Source: DATCSE01 sp036568605
GTDB taxonomy: Bacteria; Pseudomonadota; Gammaproteobacteria; Burkholderiales; Burkholderiaceae_C
NCBI GenBank assembly: GCA_036568605.1
Contig: DATCSE010000359.1
Coordinates: 1 to 37,526, forward strand
Reading direction: 5' to 3'
DNA: 37,526 nucleotides
In this document: piece by piece, positions 30,328 to 37,526 of the stretch
Layout of the letters: each line of letters opens with the position of its first letter
Numbering within the stretch: position 1 is the first letter of the stretch
Program-made: the position numbers and the translations under genes
The notes under the pieces: model-generated
Database searches by the model: none
Seen by the model: the letters and a program-made list of their open reading frames with translations, nothing else
What the model was told of the DNA's origin: nothing

Positions 30328-31986
30328 ATGCAAGCAACCAAGAAGACGAACCTCGGCGCGTGGACGCGCCGATCGTTCCTTCAGGCCACGGCGGCCGCCG
30401 GCACGCTCGCCGTGCCGCATGCCCACGCCGGCGCGGCGACCTTTGCCCCCACCTGGGACTCGCTGGCCGAGGGCTATCGCACGCCCGACTGGTTCCGCGA
30501 CGCCAAGTTCGGCATCTGGGCCCACTGGAGCGCGCAGTGCGTGCCCGAGATGGGCGACTGGTACGCCCGCAACATGTACATCCAGGGCAACTGGCAGTAC
30601 GAGCACCACCTGAAGACCTACGGCCACCCGAGCAAGGTCGGCTTCATGGAGATGCAGAACCGCTGGAAGGCCGAGAACTGGCAGCCCGAGGAACTGCTGG
30701 ACCTGTACGTCAAGGCCGGCGCCAGGTATTTCGTCGCGCTGGCCAATCATCACGACAACTTCGACAACTACGACTCCAGGTACCACGCCTGGAACAGCGT
30801 GCGCGTCGGCCCCAAGCGGGATCTGATCGGCACCTGGGCCAAGGCGGCGCGCGCACGCGGCGTGCGCTTCGGCGTCAGCAACCACTCGGCGCACGCCTGG
30901 CACTGGTTCCAGACGGCCTACGGCTACGACGCCGAAGGTGCGCTCGCGGGCCAGCGCTACGACGCCTTTCGCCTCACCAAGGGCGACGGCCGCGGCACGT
31001 GGTGGGAAGGTTTGGACCCGCAGGACCTCTACACCGGCCGCAACATCGTGATGCCCGACGGCTTCCGCGCCGCCCGCTCGGCCAGCGCCTGGCACGACGA
31101 GAACACCCGCTACTGGGACGAGAAGCCGCCGCTGCAGAACCCGGCATTCACGCGGCAGTGGTTCCTGCGCTGCCGCGACCTGATCGACACGCACCGCCCC
31201 GACCTCGTCTACTTCGACAACTCCGGCCTGCCGCTGGGCCAGGCCGGCCTGGACATCACGGCGCACTACTACAACGCGAGCGTGGGCTGGCACGGCGGCA
31301 AGGTCGACGTGGTGGTCAACGCCAAGCAACTGCCGGCGGAGCGCCGCCCCGCCGTGGTCGAGGACGTGGAGCGCGGCTTCCGCGAAGGCATCGAGCCCCT
31401 GCCGTGGCAGACCGACACCTGCCTGGGCGACTGGCACTACAACCGCGGCATCTTCGAGAACCACCACTACAAGTCGTCGGCGACGGTGATCCACCGGCTG
31501 TGCGACATCGTCTCGAAGAACGGCAACCTGCTGCTGTCCGTGCCGCTGCGCGGCGACGGCACGATCGACTCGGACGAACGCAAGATCCTGGGCGAGATCG
31601 CCACCTGGATGGCGCGCAATGGCGAGGCGATCCACGGCACGCGCCCCTGGCGTTCGTACGGCGAAGGGCCGACGCGCGTGAGCGGCGGCATGTTCAGCGA
31701 AGGCTCGTCGCAACCGCTCACCGCCGAGGACATCCGCTTCACCACCAAGGCCGGCGTGCTGTATGCGATCTGCATGGGCTGGCCCAGCGGCGGCGTGCTG
31801 CGCATCCGCGCGCTGGCCAGCGGCTCGGCGCTGGCGCCCGGCGCGATCGAGAACGTGCAGGCGGTCGGCGCCGCCGACAGCATGAGCTTCGTCCGCGATC
31901 ACCGCTGGCTCGAAGTGAAGCTGCCCGAAGGCCTGGCCGGGTCGCCGGCGGTGGCGTTGAAGATTCGGGGCAGCGGGCTGGCATGA
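30328..31986 (+). CDS. Alpha-L-fucosidase, glycoside hydrolase family 29, Tat-exported
   Basis: 552 residues. A Tat signal (RRSFLQATAAAGTLAVPHAHA) predicts export of a folded enzyme. The GH29 barrel follows: WFRDAKFGIWAHWSAQCVPEMGDWY, ANHHDNFDNYDSRYHAWNS with His141-His142, GVSNHSAHAW, and probable nucleophile Asp297 in DLVYFDNSG. ENHHYKSSATVIHRLCDIVSKNGNLLL is a typical family stretch, and a C-terminal beta domain of about 110 residues follows. GH29 enzymes release L-fucose with retention. The gene overlaps the GH127 gene by ATGA and is first in the carbohydrate operon. Bond specificity cannot be read from the sequence. Confidence 0.93.
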   Translation: MQATKKTNLGAWTRRSFLQATAAAGTLAVPHAHAGAATFAPTWDSLAEGYRTPDWFRDAKFGIWAHWSAQCVPEMGDWYARNMYIQGNWQYEHHLKTYGHPSKVGFMEMQNRWKAENWQPEELLDLYVKAGARYFVALANHHDNFDNYDSRYHAWNSVRVGPKRDLIGTWAKAARARGVRFGVSNHSAHAWHWFQTAYGYDAEGALAGQRYDAFRLTKGDGRGTWWEGLDPQDLYTGRNIVMPDGFRAARSASAWHDENTRYWDEKPPLQNPAFTRQWFLRCRDLIDTHRPDLVYFDNSGLPLGQAGLDITAHYYNASVGWHGGKVDVVVNAKQLPAERRPAVVEDVERGFREGIEPLPWQTDTCLGDWHYNRGIFENHHYKSSATVIHRLCDIVSKNGNLLLSVPLRGDGTIDSDERKILGEIATWMARNGEAIHGTRPWRSYGEGPTRVSGGMFSEGSSQPLTAEDIRFTTKAGVLYAICMGWPSGGVLRIRALASGSALAPGAIENVQAVGAADSMSFVRDHRWLEVKLPEGLAGSPAVALKIRGSGLA

Positions 31987-33884
31987 ACTCGCGTCGCCGC
32001 CTCCTCGCCTCGACGGCCATGGCGCCGCTGCTGGCGGCCATCACGCCCGAGTTGCGAGCCGGCGAAGCGATCCCTGAAACCGATCGGCACGCGGCACGCG
32101 CGCAGCCCTTCCCGCTGTCCCGCGTGCGCCTGCTGCCGGGCCCCTTCGAGGCAGCGCAGGCACTCGATGCGCGCTACCTGCTTTCGCTGAACGCCGACCG
32201 GCTGCTGCACGGCTTTCGTGCCAATGCAGGCCTGGCGCCCAAGGGCCTGCGCTATGGCGGCTGGGAATCGGAGGACCTGTGCCCCGGCCACACGCTGGGC
32301 CACTACCTGAGTGCCTGCGCGATGATGTGGGCGTCCACGGGCCAGGCGGAATTCCGCCAGCGTGTGACCCACGTCGTCGACGAACTGCGCGAATGCCAGC
32401 GGGCGGCGCACAGCGGCCTGGTCTGCGCCTTCCCCGACGGCGACGCGCAGCTGCGCAACGCGCTGGCCGGACGTCCGGTGACCGGCGTGCCCTGGTACAC
32501 GATGCACAAGATCCTGGCCGGCCTGCGCGATGCGCACGTGCACGCCGCGGATCCGCGCGCCCTGCCGGTCCTGACCCGTCTGGCCGACTGGATGGTGGAC
32601 GCCTCGCAAGGCATCGACGACCAGCGCTTCCAGCAGATGCTGGGCATCGAACACGGCGGCATGAACGAGGTGCTGGCCGACCTGCATGCGCTCACCGGCG
32701 AGCCGCGATACCTGCAGCTGGCCCGGCGCTTCAACCACCGGGCCATCCTCGACCCGCTGGCCGAGGGCCGCGACACGCTGGACGGGCTGCACTCCAACAC
32801 GCAGATCCCCAAGGTGATCGGCTTCGCTCGCCTGGCCGAGACGACCGGCGAGCCACGCTACGCGAAGGCAGCGCGCTACTTCTGGGGCAACGTCGTGCAT
32901 CGGCGTTCGTTCGCCACCGGGGGCAACGGCGACGGGGAGTTTTTTTTCCCGCCCGCCGACACACCCAAGCACCTGGCCTCCGCGAAGACGATGGAGACCT
33001 GCTGCACCCACAACATGCTGCGCCTCACGCGGGCGTTGTTCACCGCCGAGCCCTCGGTGGCCTATGCCGACTACCACGAGCGCGCGCTGTTCAACGGCAT
33101 CCTCGCGTCGCAGGATCCGGACACCGGCCTGGTCACCTACTTCCAGGCCACGCGCCCGGGCGAGGCCAAGCTGTACGGCACCGCCGAGCGTTCGTTCTGG
33201 TGCTGCACCGGCACCGGCATGGAGAACTTCGCCAAGCTCGGCGATTCGATCTACTTCCACGACGCGGACGCGCTCTACGTCAACCAGTTCATCGCCTCCA
33301 CGCTGGACTGGGCCGACAAGGGCGTCCGCCTGCGCCAGACGACTTCCTTCCCCGATGAAGGGAGCACGCGCCTGTCGGTGCAGTCCGCCCGGCCGGTGCG
33401 ATTCGCGCTGCGCCTGCGCCATCCCGCCTGGTGCCCGCAGCTGACGCTGCGGCTGAACGGACGCGAGCTGGTCGACAGCACCGAGCCCGGCCGGTATGTC
33501 CAGCTGGACCGCGTCTGGCGCCCGGGCGACGTGCTCGAGGTCGCGCTGCCGATGCGGCTGCACCTGCAGCCGCTGCCCGGCGCGAACGACATCGCGGCCG
33601 TGATGGTGGGCCCGGTGGTGCTCGCCGCGCGCATGGGCCGCGAAGGCATGGGGCCGGGCGACGACATCGTGGCCAGCCAGTACGCCTACGGTGAGGTGCT
33701 GAAGTCGCAGCGCGATCTGCCGCGGCTCGCCGTGCAGGGCCGGCCCCTGGAAGAGCTGCTGCGACCCGCCGGCGAGCGCCTGCGGTTCCGGGCCGCTGGC
33801 AGCGTGCCCGGCCAGGACATCGAACTCGTCCCGTTCCACCGCGTCGCGCACGAGCGCTACAGCCTTTACTGGCAACTCACCTGA
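31983..33884 (+). CDS. GH127-family (DUF1680) beta-L-arabinofuranosidase-like enzyme
   Basis: 633 residues. A twin-arginine-like leader (NSRRRLLASTAMAPLLAA) suggests export. The (alpha/alpha)6 barrel shows GHTLGHYLSACAMMWASTG, VPWYTMHKILAGL and GIEHGGMNEVLADLHALTG. The zinc/cysteine site of the family is present: Glu319 (GDGEFFFP) as probable acid/base, Glu338 and Cys340 (METCCTHNMLRL), Cys407 and Cys408 (FWCCTGTGMENFAKLGDSIYF). In characterised GH127 enzymes a zinc-bound cysteine acts as nucleophile on beta-L-arabinofuranosides. The related family GH146 shares these residues. A run of eight T residues lies at 32940-32947 within the Glu319 region. Its start overlaps the GH29 stop. Confidence 0.92.
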   Translation: MNSRRRLLASTAMAPLLAAITPELRAGEAIPETDRHAARAQPFPLSRVRLLPGPFEAAQALDARYLLSLNADRLLHGFRANAGLAPKGLRYGGWESEDLCPGHTLGHYLSACAMMWASTGQAEFRQRVTHVVDELRECQRAAHSGLVCAFPDGDAQLRNALAGRPVTGVPWYTMHKILAGLRDAHVHAADPRALPVLTRLADWMVDASQGIDDQRFQQMLGIEHGGMNEVLADLHALTGEPRYLQLARRFNHRAILDPLAEGRDTLDGLHSNTQIPKVIGFARLAETTGEPRYAKAARYFWGNVVHRRSFATGGNGDGEFFFPPADTPKHLASAKTMETCCTHNMLRLTRALFTAEPSVAYADYHERALFNGILASQDPDTGLVTYFQATRPGEAKLYGTAERSFWCCTGTGMENFAKLGDSIYFHDADALYVNQFIASTLDWADKGVRLRQTTSFPDEGSTRLSVQSARPVRFALRLRHPAWCPQLTLRLNGRELVDSTEPGRYVQLDRVWRPGDVLEVALPMRLHLQPLPGANDIAAVMVGPVVLAARMGREGMGPGDDIVASQYAYGEVLKSQRDLPRLAVQGRPLEELLRPAGERLRFRAAGSVPGQDIELVPFHRVAHERYSLYWQLT

Positions 33885-33886
33885 CC

Positions 33887-35806
33887 ATGATCCCGAAGCA
33901 TCGCCGCCTCCTCTCCACCGCCTGCGCCCTGTGGGCGCTCACGGTCGCCGCCGCGCACGGCGCAGACGCGGTGATCGCGTCGCCCGACGGCCGCACCACG
34001 CTGCGCGTCACCGAAGACGGTGCCACCTTCAGCATCACGCGCCGTGGGGAGACGGTGATCGCGCCCTCGCCGCTCGGCCTCGAGCTGGACGGGGCTGCGG
34101 CCTTCGGTGCGCTGAAGCTCGAGTCGCGCGAAGACACCGCGGTCGACCGGACGATCCCGCTGGTCGCCACCAAGGCGGCGACGGCACGCGACCACTACCG
34201 GGGCGCGACGTTGACGTTCCGCGAAGCCGGCGGCCGCCGGCTTCTCATCGATCTGCGCGCCTACGACGACGGCGTCGCGTTCCGCTATCGGCTCGACGAT
34301 GCCGCGCCGGTGGCACTGCGCGGCGAGCGCACTGCCTTCGTGCCCGCCGGCGACCCGTCGTGCCTCGTCACGCCGACGGACTACGGCGCGCACGAACTGC
34401 CGTTCGAGCGCTTGCGCATCTCGCAACTCAAGCAAGACGCCGCCTACGACGTGCCGGTGGTGTGTGCCACGCCATCGGGCCGCACCCACTACGCCATCAC
34501 CCAGGCGCATTTGCAGGGCTACACCGGCGCCTCGCTGTTGCGAGAAGGCGCCGCACTGCGCGTGCGCCTTTCGACTGTGCCGAAGCGTCAAGGCCCGGCC
34601 TTCAGATCGGCGGGCGGCCTGACCACCGCGTGGCGGGCGGTCATGATGGCCGACCGTGCCGGCGAGCTGATCGAGTCGAACCTGGTCGGCAACCTCAACC
34701 CGCCGCCGCAGGGCGACTTCAGCTGGGTCAAGCCCGGCAAGGCGTCGTGGGACTGGTGGTCGGGCCCGCTCGAAGGCGTCAGGCCCGACCTGGGCGCCTA
34801 CAAGCGCTTCATCGACTTCGCGGCCGAGTCCGGCTTTCCCTACCACCTGATGGATGCGGGCTGGGCCTTGGGCGCCGGTCCCTGCTGCGATCCCCTGCCC
34901 ACGACCGACATCGCGCACCCGGCCGAGGGCATCGACATGCCGGCACTCGTGCGATACGCGGCCGACAAGGGCGTCGGCCTGCTGCTGTGGGTGCACTGGG
35001 AGCACCTCGCGCCGCGCATGGACGAGGTGCTGGACACGTACGCGCGCTGGGGCATCAAGGGCATCAAGGTCGACTTCATGAACCGCGACGACCAGGACAT
35101 GGTCGCGTTCTACCAGCGCGTCGCCGAGGCCACTGCCAAGCGCCACCTGCTGCTCGACCTGCACGGTGCCTACGTGCCCGCCGGACTGCAGCGCACCTTC
35201 CCGAACTTCATCACGCAGGAAGGCGTGCTGGGCGCGGAGTGGAACAAGATGGACACGCGGATCACGCCGCGGCACAACCTGATGCTGCCGTACACGCGCA
35301 TGCTCGCCGGGCCGATGGACTACACGCCGGGCGGCTTCCGCAACGGCACGCCCAGGAGCTTCGAGGTGCGCGCGGTGATGCCGCAGACGCAGACCACGCG
35401 CGGCCAGGCGCTCGCGATGTACGTGGTCTACGACAGCCCGCTGCAGATGGTGTCCGACGATCCGGGGGCCTACCGCGGCGAACCCGGCTTCGACTTCATC
35501 CACCGCGTGCCCACGGCCTGGGATGAGACGCGCTTCGTGCAGGGCGAACCCGGCCGCGACATCGTGCTCGCGCGGCGCCAGGGCAAGGCCTGGTACCTCG
35601 GCGCGATGACAGCCGACGAGGCGCGCACCGAGCGGGTCGCGCTCGGCTTCCTCGCGCCGGGCAAGTACCGCGCGACCGTCTGGCAGGACGGCGACACGCC
35701 GCGCGCGCTGATGCGCCGCGAGCGCACCGTGTCGCGTGGCGACGTGCTGAGCCTGACGCTGGCCGCGGGTGGCGGCGCCGCGGTGATCCTCGAGCCGGTG
35801 CGCTGA
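33887..35806 (+). CDS. Glycoside hydrolase family 97, probable retaining alpha-galactosidase
   Basis: 639 residues with a Sec-type signal (LLSTACALWALTVAAAHGADA). The N-terminal beta domain (30-270) is followed by a TIM barrel: SWDWWSGP, FAAESGFPYHLMDAGWA, GVGLLLWVHWEH, then KGIKVDFMNRDDQDMV with Asp396 at the nucleophile position. GH97 splits into inverting alpha-glucosidases, which lack this Asp, and retaining alpha-galactosidases, which have it; this protein falls with the latter. Candidate acid/base glutamates are Glu445 or Glu451 (FITQEGVLGAEWNK). The C-terminal beta domain ends GGGAAVILEPVR. It begins 2 bases after the GH127 stop. Confidence 0.92.
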   Translation: MIPKHRRLLSTACALWALTVAAAHGADAVIASPDGRTTLRVTEDGATFSITRRGETVIAPSPLGLELDGAAAFGALKLESREDTAVDRTIPLVATKAATARDHYRGATLTFREAGGRRLLIDLRAYDDGVAFRYRLDDAAPVALRGERTAFVPAGDPSCLVTPTDYGAHELPFERLRISQLKQDAAYDVPVVCATPSGRTHYAITQAHLQGYTGASLLREGAALRVRLSTVPKRQGPAFRSAGGLTTAWRAVMMADRAGELIESNLVGNLNPPPQGDFSWVKPGKASWDWWSGPLEGVRPDLGAYKRFIDFAAESGFPYHLMDAGWALGAGPCCDPLPTTDIAHPAEGIDMPALVRYAADKGVGLLLWVHWEHLAPRMDEVLDTYARWGIKGIKVDFMNRDDQDMVAFYQRVAEATAKRHLLLDLHGAYVPAGLQRTFPNFITQEGVLGAEWNKMDTRITPRHNLMLPYTRMLAGPMDYTPGGFRNGTPRSFEVRAVMPQTQTTRGQALAMYVVYDSPLQMVSDDPGAYRGEPGFDFIHRVPTAWDETRFVQGEPGRDIVLARRQGKAWYLGAMTADEARTERVALGFLAPGKYRATVWQDGDTPRALMRRERTVSRGDVLSLTLAAGGGAAVILEPVR

Positions 35807-35813
35807 ATCATCC

Positions 35814-35843
35814 TTGAGCGTTGTGCCCATGAGCGTTGTGACC
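35814..35843 (+). repeat. 15-bp tandem duplication at the GH27 gene start
   Basis: Bases 35814-35828 and 35829-35843 match at 13 of 15 positions; both contain TGAGCGTTGTG. The first copy begins with TTG and the second with ATG, so the duplication creates two possible starts in the same frame, encoding MSVVP then MSVVT. Confidence 0.7.
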
Positions 35844-37280
35844 TCGATTTCCACGTCGCCCGCAGCACCGGGCCGGCGGAGCTTCGTGTGCACCGCCGTC
35901 GGTGGCAGCCTCGCCACGCTGGCCTCGCTGGCCGGCATGCCGGCCGCCCGCGCCGCCGCCCCGACCTCCACGCCGGCAGCCGGTGCAGCGGGCATCGCCG
36001 AGCCCGGCCTGCCCTTCCACGGCTGGGCGTCGACGCCGACCCTGGGCTGGAACAGCTGGGACGCCTTCGGCGCGAGCGTCACCGAGGCCGAGGTCCTGGA
36101 CAACGCGCGCGTCCTCGCCGCGCGCCTGCTGCCCTTCGGATACGACCTGGTCACCGTCGACATCCAGTGGTACGAGGCGGGGGCCAGCTCGTCGTGGTAC
36201 CGGCCGTTCGCTCCGCTGGTGCTCGACCCCCATGGCCGCCCGCAGCCGGCGTCCAACCGCTTCCCCAGCGCGAGCGGCGGCCGCGGCTTCGCGCCGCTCG
36301 CGGACCAGATCCACCGCCTCGGGTTGCGCTTCGGCGTGCACCTGATGCGCGGCATCCCGCGTCAGGCAGTCGGTCTCGAGCTGCCGATCGCGGGCAGCAC
36401 CTGGCGCTGCCACGAGGTGGCCAACCCCAGCTCCACCTGCGCCTGGAACACCGACATGTGCGGCGTCAACGCCGACCATCCCGGCGCCTTCGACTGGTAC
36501 CGCGCCTGGTTCGCGCAGCTGGCCGAATGGGGCGTCGACTTCGTCAAGGTCGACGACATCGCGGCGCCCACCTACCACGCACGCGAGGTCGAGCTGATCC
36601 GGCGCGCCATCGATGCCACCGGCCGGCCGATGGTGCTCAGCCTGTCGCCCGGCCCGTCGTCGCTCGAGCACGCCACGCACCTGCAGGCGCATGCCAACCA
36701 ATGGCGCGTCTGCAACGACTTCTGGGACACCTGGCCGCAGCTGCGCGACAACCTGGCCAATCTCGTGAAGTGGGCGCCGCACGCGCGCGCGGGCGCCTGG
36801 CCCGATGCCGACATGCTGCCGGTCGGCAAGATCGGCCTGCGCAACTTCGACGGCGAGCCGGCCACGCGCGGCGAACGCAACACACGATTCACGCGCGACG
36901 AGCAGCTGCTGATGCTCACCGCGTGGACCTGCGCGCGCAGCCCGCTGATCCTCGGCAGCGACCTGCGCCGGCTCGACGACTGGACGCTGCGCCTGCTGAC
37001 CAATCCCGAGGTGCTCGCGCTGCTGCGCGTGCCCGGCAGCCGCGAATGGCACACCAGCGCGCAAGGACACCGCTTCGTCTGCAACGGACCGCAGGGCATC
37101 TGGGCGGCCTGGCTGAACACCGGTGATGCGCCCTGCAGCGCCTCGCTGCCCGGCTGGCTGCCCGACGCGCGCCGCGACTGCTGGACACGCACCGACCTGC
37201 CCGCCGGAACCCGAAACCTGACCGTGCCGCCGCACGGCGCCCGCCTGGTGCGCTGCGATACGCCTTTGAAAAAAACCTGA
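35829..37280 (+). CDS. Glycoside hydrolase family 27 enzyme, Tat-exported
   Basis: 483 residues from the ATG at 35829; a TTG five codons upstream is an alternative, and neither has a good Shine-Dalgarno. The Tat signal GRRSFVCTAVGGSLATLASL ends near AARA. GH27 features are TLGWNSWDAFG, the barrel-strand motif TVDIQWYEAG, the Cys-bearing stretch ANPSSTCAWNTDMCG, nucleophile Asp242 (FVKVDDIA), and the acid/base region RVCNDFWDTWPQL. Then come ADMLPVGKIG and a C-terminal beta domain. The family contains alpha-galactosidases, alpha-N-acetylgalactosaminidases, isomaltodextranases and beta-L-arabinopyranosidases; with a GH127 neighbour, arabinopyranosidase is a serious alternative to alpha-galactosidase. 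It starts 22 bases after the GH97 stop. Confidence 0.92.
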   Translation: MSVVTSISTSPAAPGRRSFVCTAVGGSLATLASLAGMPAARAAAPTSTPAAGAAGIAEPGLPFHGWASTPTLGWNSWDAFGASVTEAEVLDNARVLAARLLPFGYDLVTVDIQWYEAGASSSWYRPFAPLVLDPHGRPQPASNRFPSASGGRGFAPLADQIHRLGLRFGVHLMRGIPRQAVGLELPIAGSTWRCHEVANPSSTCAWNTDMCGVNADHPGAFDWYRAWFAQLAEWGVDFVKVDDIAAPTYHAREVELIRRAIDATGRPMVLSLSPGPSSLEHATHLQAHANQWRVCNDFWDTWPQLRDNLANLVKWAPHARAGAWPDADMLPVGKIGLRNFDGEPATRGERNTRFTRDEQLLMLTAWTCARSPLILGSDLRRLDDWTLRLLTNPEVLALLRVPGSREWHTSAQGHRFVCNGPQGIWAAWLNTGDAPCSASLPGWLPDARRDCWTRTDLPAGTRNLTVPPHGARLVRCDTPLKKT

Positions 37281-37281
37281 C

Positions 37282-37526
37282 ATGAACCGACGCGAGACAA
37301 GACTCCTCCTTCTTTCTGTCCTCGTGGCCAGCCTCGTGGCCGGTTGCGGCGGCGGGGGAGGCAGTGCAGGCGGCGACACGACCGGCGCCACGGGCGCCAC
37401 GGGCGGCACCGGTGGAGCAGCTGGCACCGGCGGGACTGGCGGCACGAGTGGCACGAGTGGCACGAGTGGCACCGGCGGCACCGGTGGCACCGGTGGCACC
37501 GGTGGCACCGGTGGCACCGGTGGCAC
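37282..37526 (+). CDS. Lipoprotein with Gly/Thr-rich repeat linker (3' end beyond window)
   Basis: 81 complete codons are visible. A lipoprotein signal peptide (RRETRLLLLSVLVASLVAGC) has lipobox LVAGC with the modified Cys at about 22. Then comes GGGGGSAGGD and a run of GTG/GTS tripeptides that continues to the window end. Such linkers tether an exported domain to the membrane. The functional domain is not in view. The position directly after four glycosidases suggests a further glycan-active or binding protein. The ATG is one base after the GH27 stop codon. Confidence 0.8.
   Translation, partial: MNRRETRLLLLSVLVASLVAGCGGGGGSAGGDTTGATGATGGTGGAAGTGGTGGTSGTSGTSGTGGTGGTGGTGGTGGTGG
37423..37526 (+). 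repeat. 9-bp tandem repeat array (GGCACCGGT-type), continues past the window
   Basis: From 37423 there are 11 full 9-base units, then a partial one: GGCACCGGC, GGGACTGGC, three GGCACGAGT, then GGCACCGGC and five GGCACCGGT. Each unit encodes Gly-Thr-Gly or Gly-Thr-Ser, in frame with the lipoprotein. Copy-number changes would alter length without shifting the frame. Confidence 0.9.

Noticed and set aside
33866..36355. Minus-strand open frame of 829 codons across GH97 and GH27
   Set aside because: It crosses two well-supported plus-strand genes and has a low-complexity translation.
37423..37526. CRISPR-like array
   Set aside because: The unit is 9 bp with no spacers and lies in frame within a lipoprotein gene.

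Overview
The window is very GC-rich, with strong G/C preference at third codon positions. Gene content (NarX-like and hybrid kinases, Tat-exported glycosidases, a CYP152-type P450, LysR control of a CoA-linked operon) fits a beta-proteobacterium of the order Burkholderiales, perhaps near Rubrivivax, Roseateles or Rhizobacter. That placement is an inference from composition and gene style. I see no tRNA, rRNA, CRISPR array, insertion sequence or phage gene. 31 protein genes are called; the first and last run off the window.

Region 1 (1-19288) is almost entirely signal transduction. A membrane kinase with a periplasmic TPR-like sensor (minus strand) is divergent from a NarL-type response regulator, which is followed by a soluble four-PAS hybrid kinase and a coupled small protein (plus strand). 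Facing them is a nine-gene minus-strand array read from 19288 down to 6744: PAS-GGDEF-EAL-REC-PAS, HDOD, soluble kinase, REC-HD-GYP, HTH-REC, Hpt, single REC, Cache-PAS-PAS-GAF hybrid kinase, and REC-kinase. Most junctions are ATGA overlaps or gaps of a few bases. The array holds kinases, a stand-alone Hpt, free receivers, and two enzymes predicted to degrade cyclic di-GMP but no intact diguanylate cyclase. It therefore looks like a phosphorelay that lowers cyclic di-GMP.

Region 2 (19289-24659) is a stress and metal group. A manganese catalase and a hemerythrin-like protein lie on the minus strand. A small basic protein, a ZIP metal transporter, a secreted DUF4142 protein and a CYP152-type peroxygenase lie on the plus strand. 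Peroxide handling links several of them.

Region 3 (24702-30087) is a compact six-gene minus-strand operon encoding a ketopantoate-reductase-like enzyme, a VOC protein, a MaoC hydratase, a class III CoA-transferase, a shikimate-dehydrogenase-like enzyme and a type II dehydroquinase. It is divergent from a LysR regulator. The combination suggests an unassigned, CoA-dependent catabolic route for a quinate/shikimate-like or related acid.

Region 4 (30088-37526) is a plus-strand carbohydrate locus: GH29, GH127, GH97 and GH27 enzymes, all with export signals, then a lipoprotein with a Gly/Thr repeat tract. The predicted activities (fucose, beta-L-arabinofuranose, alpha-galactose or beta-L-arabinopyranose removal) point to side chains of plant cell-wall glycans. 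Several short inverted repeats in the intergenic spaces are recorded as candidate operators or leader hairpins.
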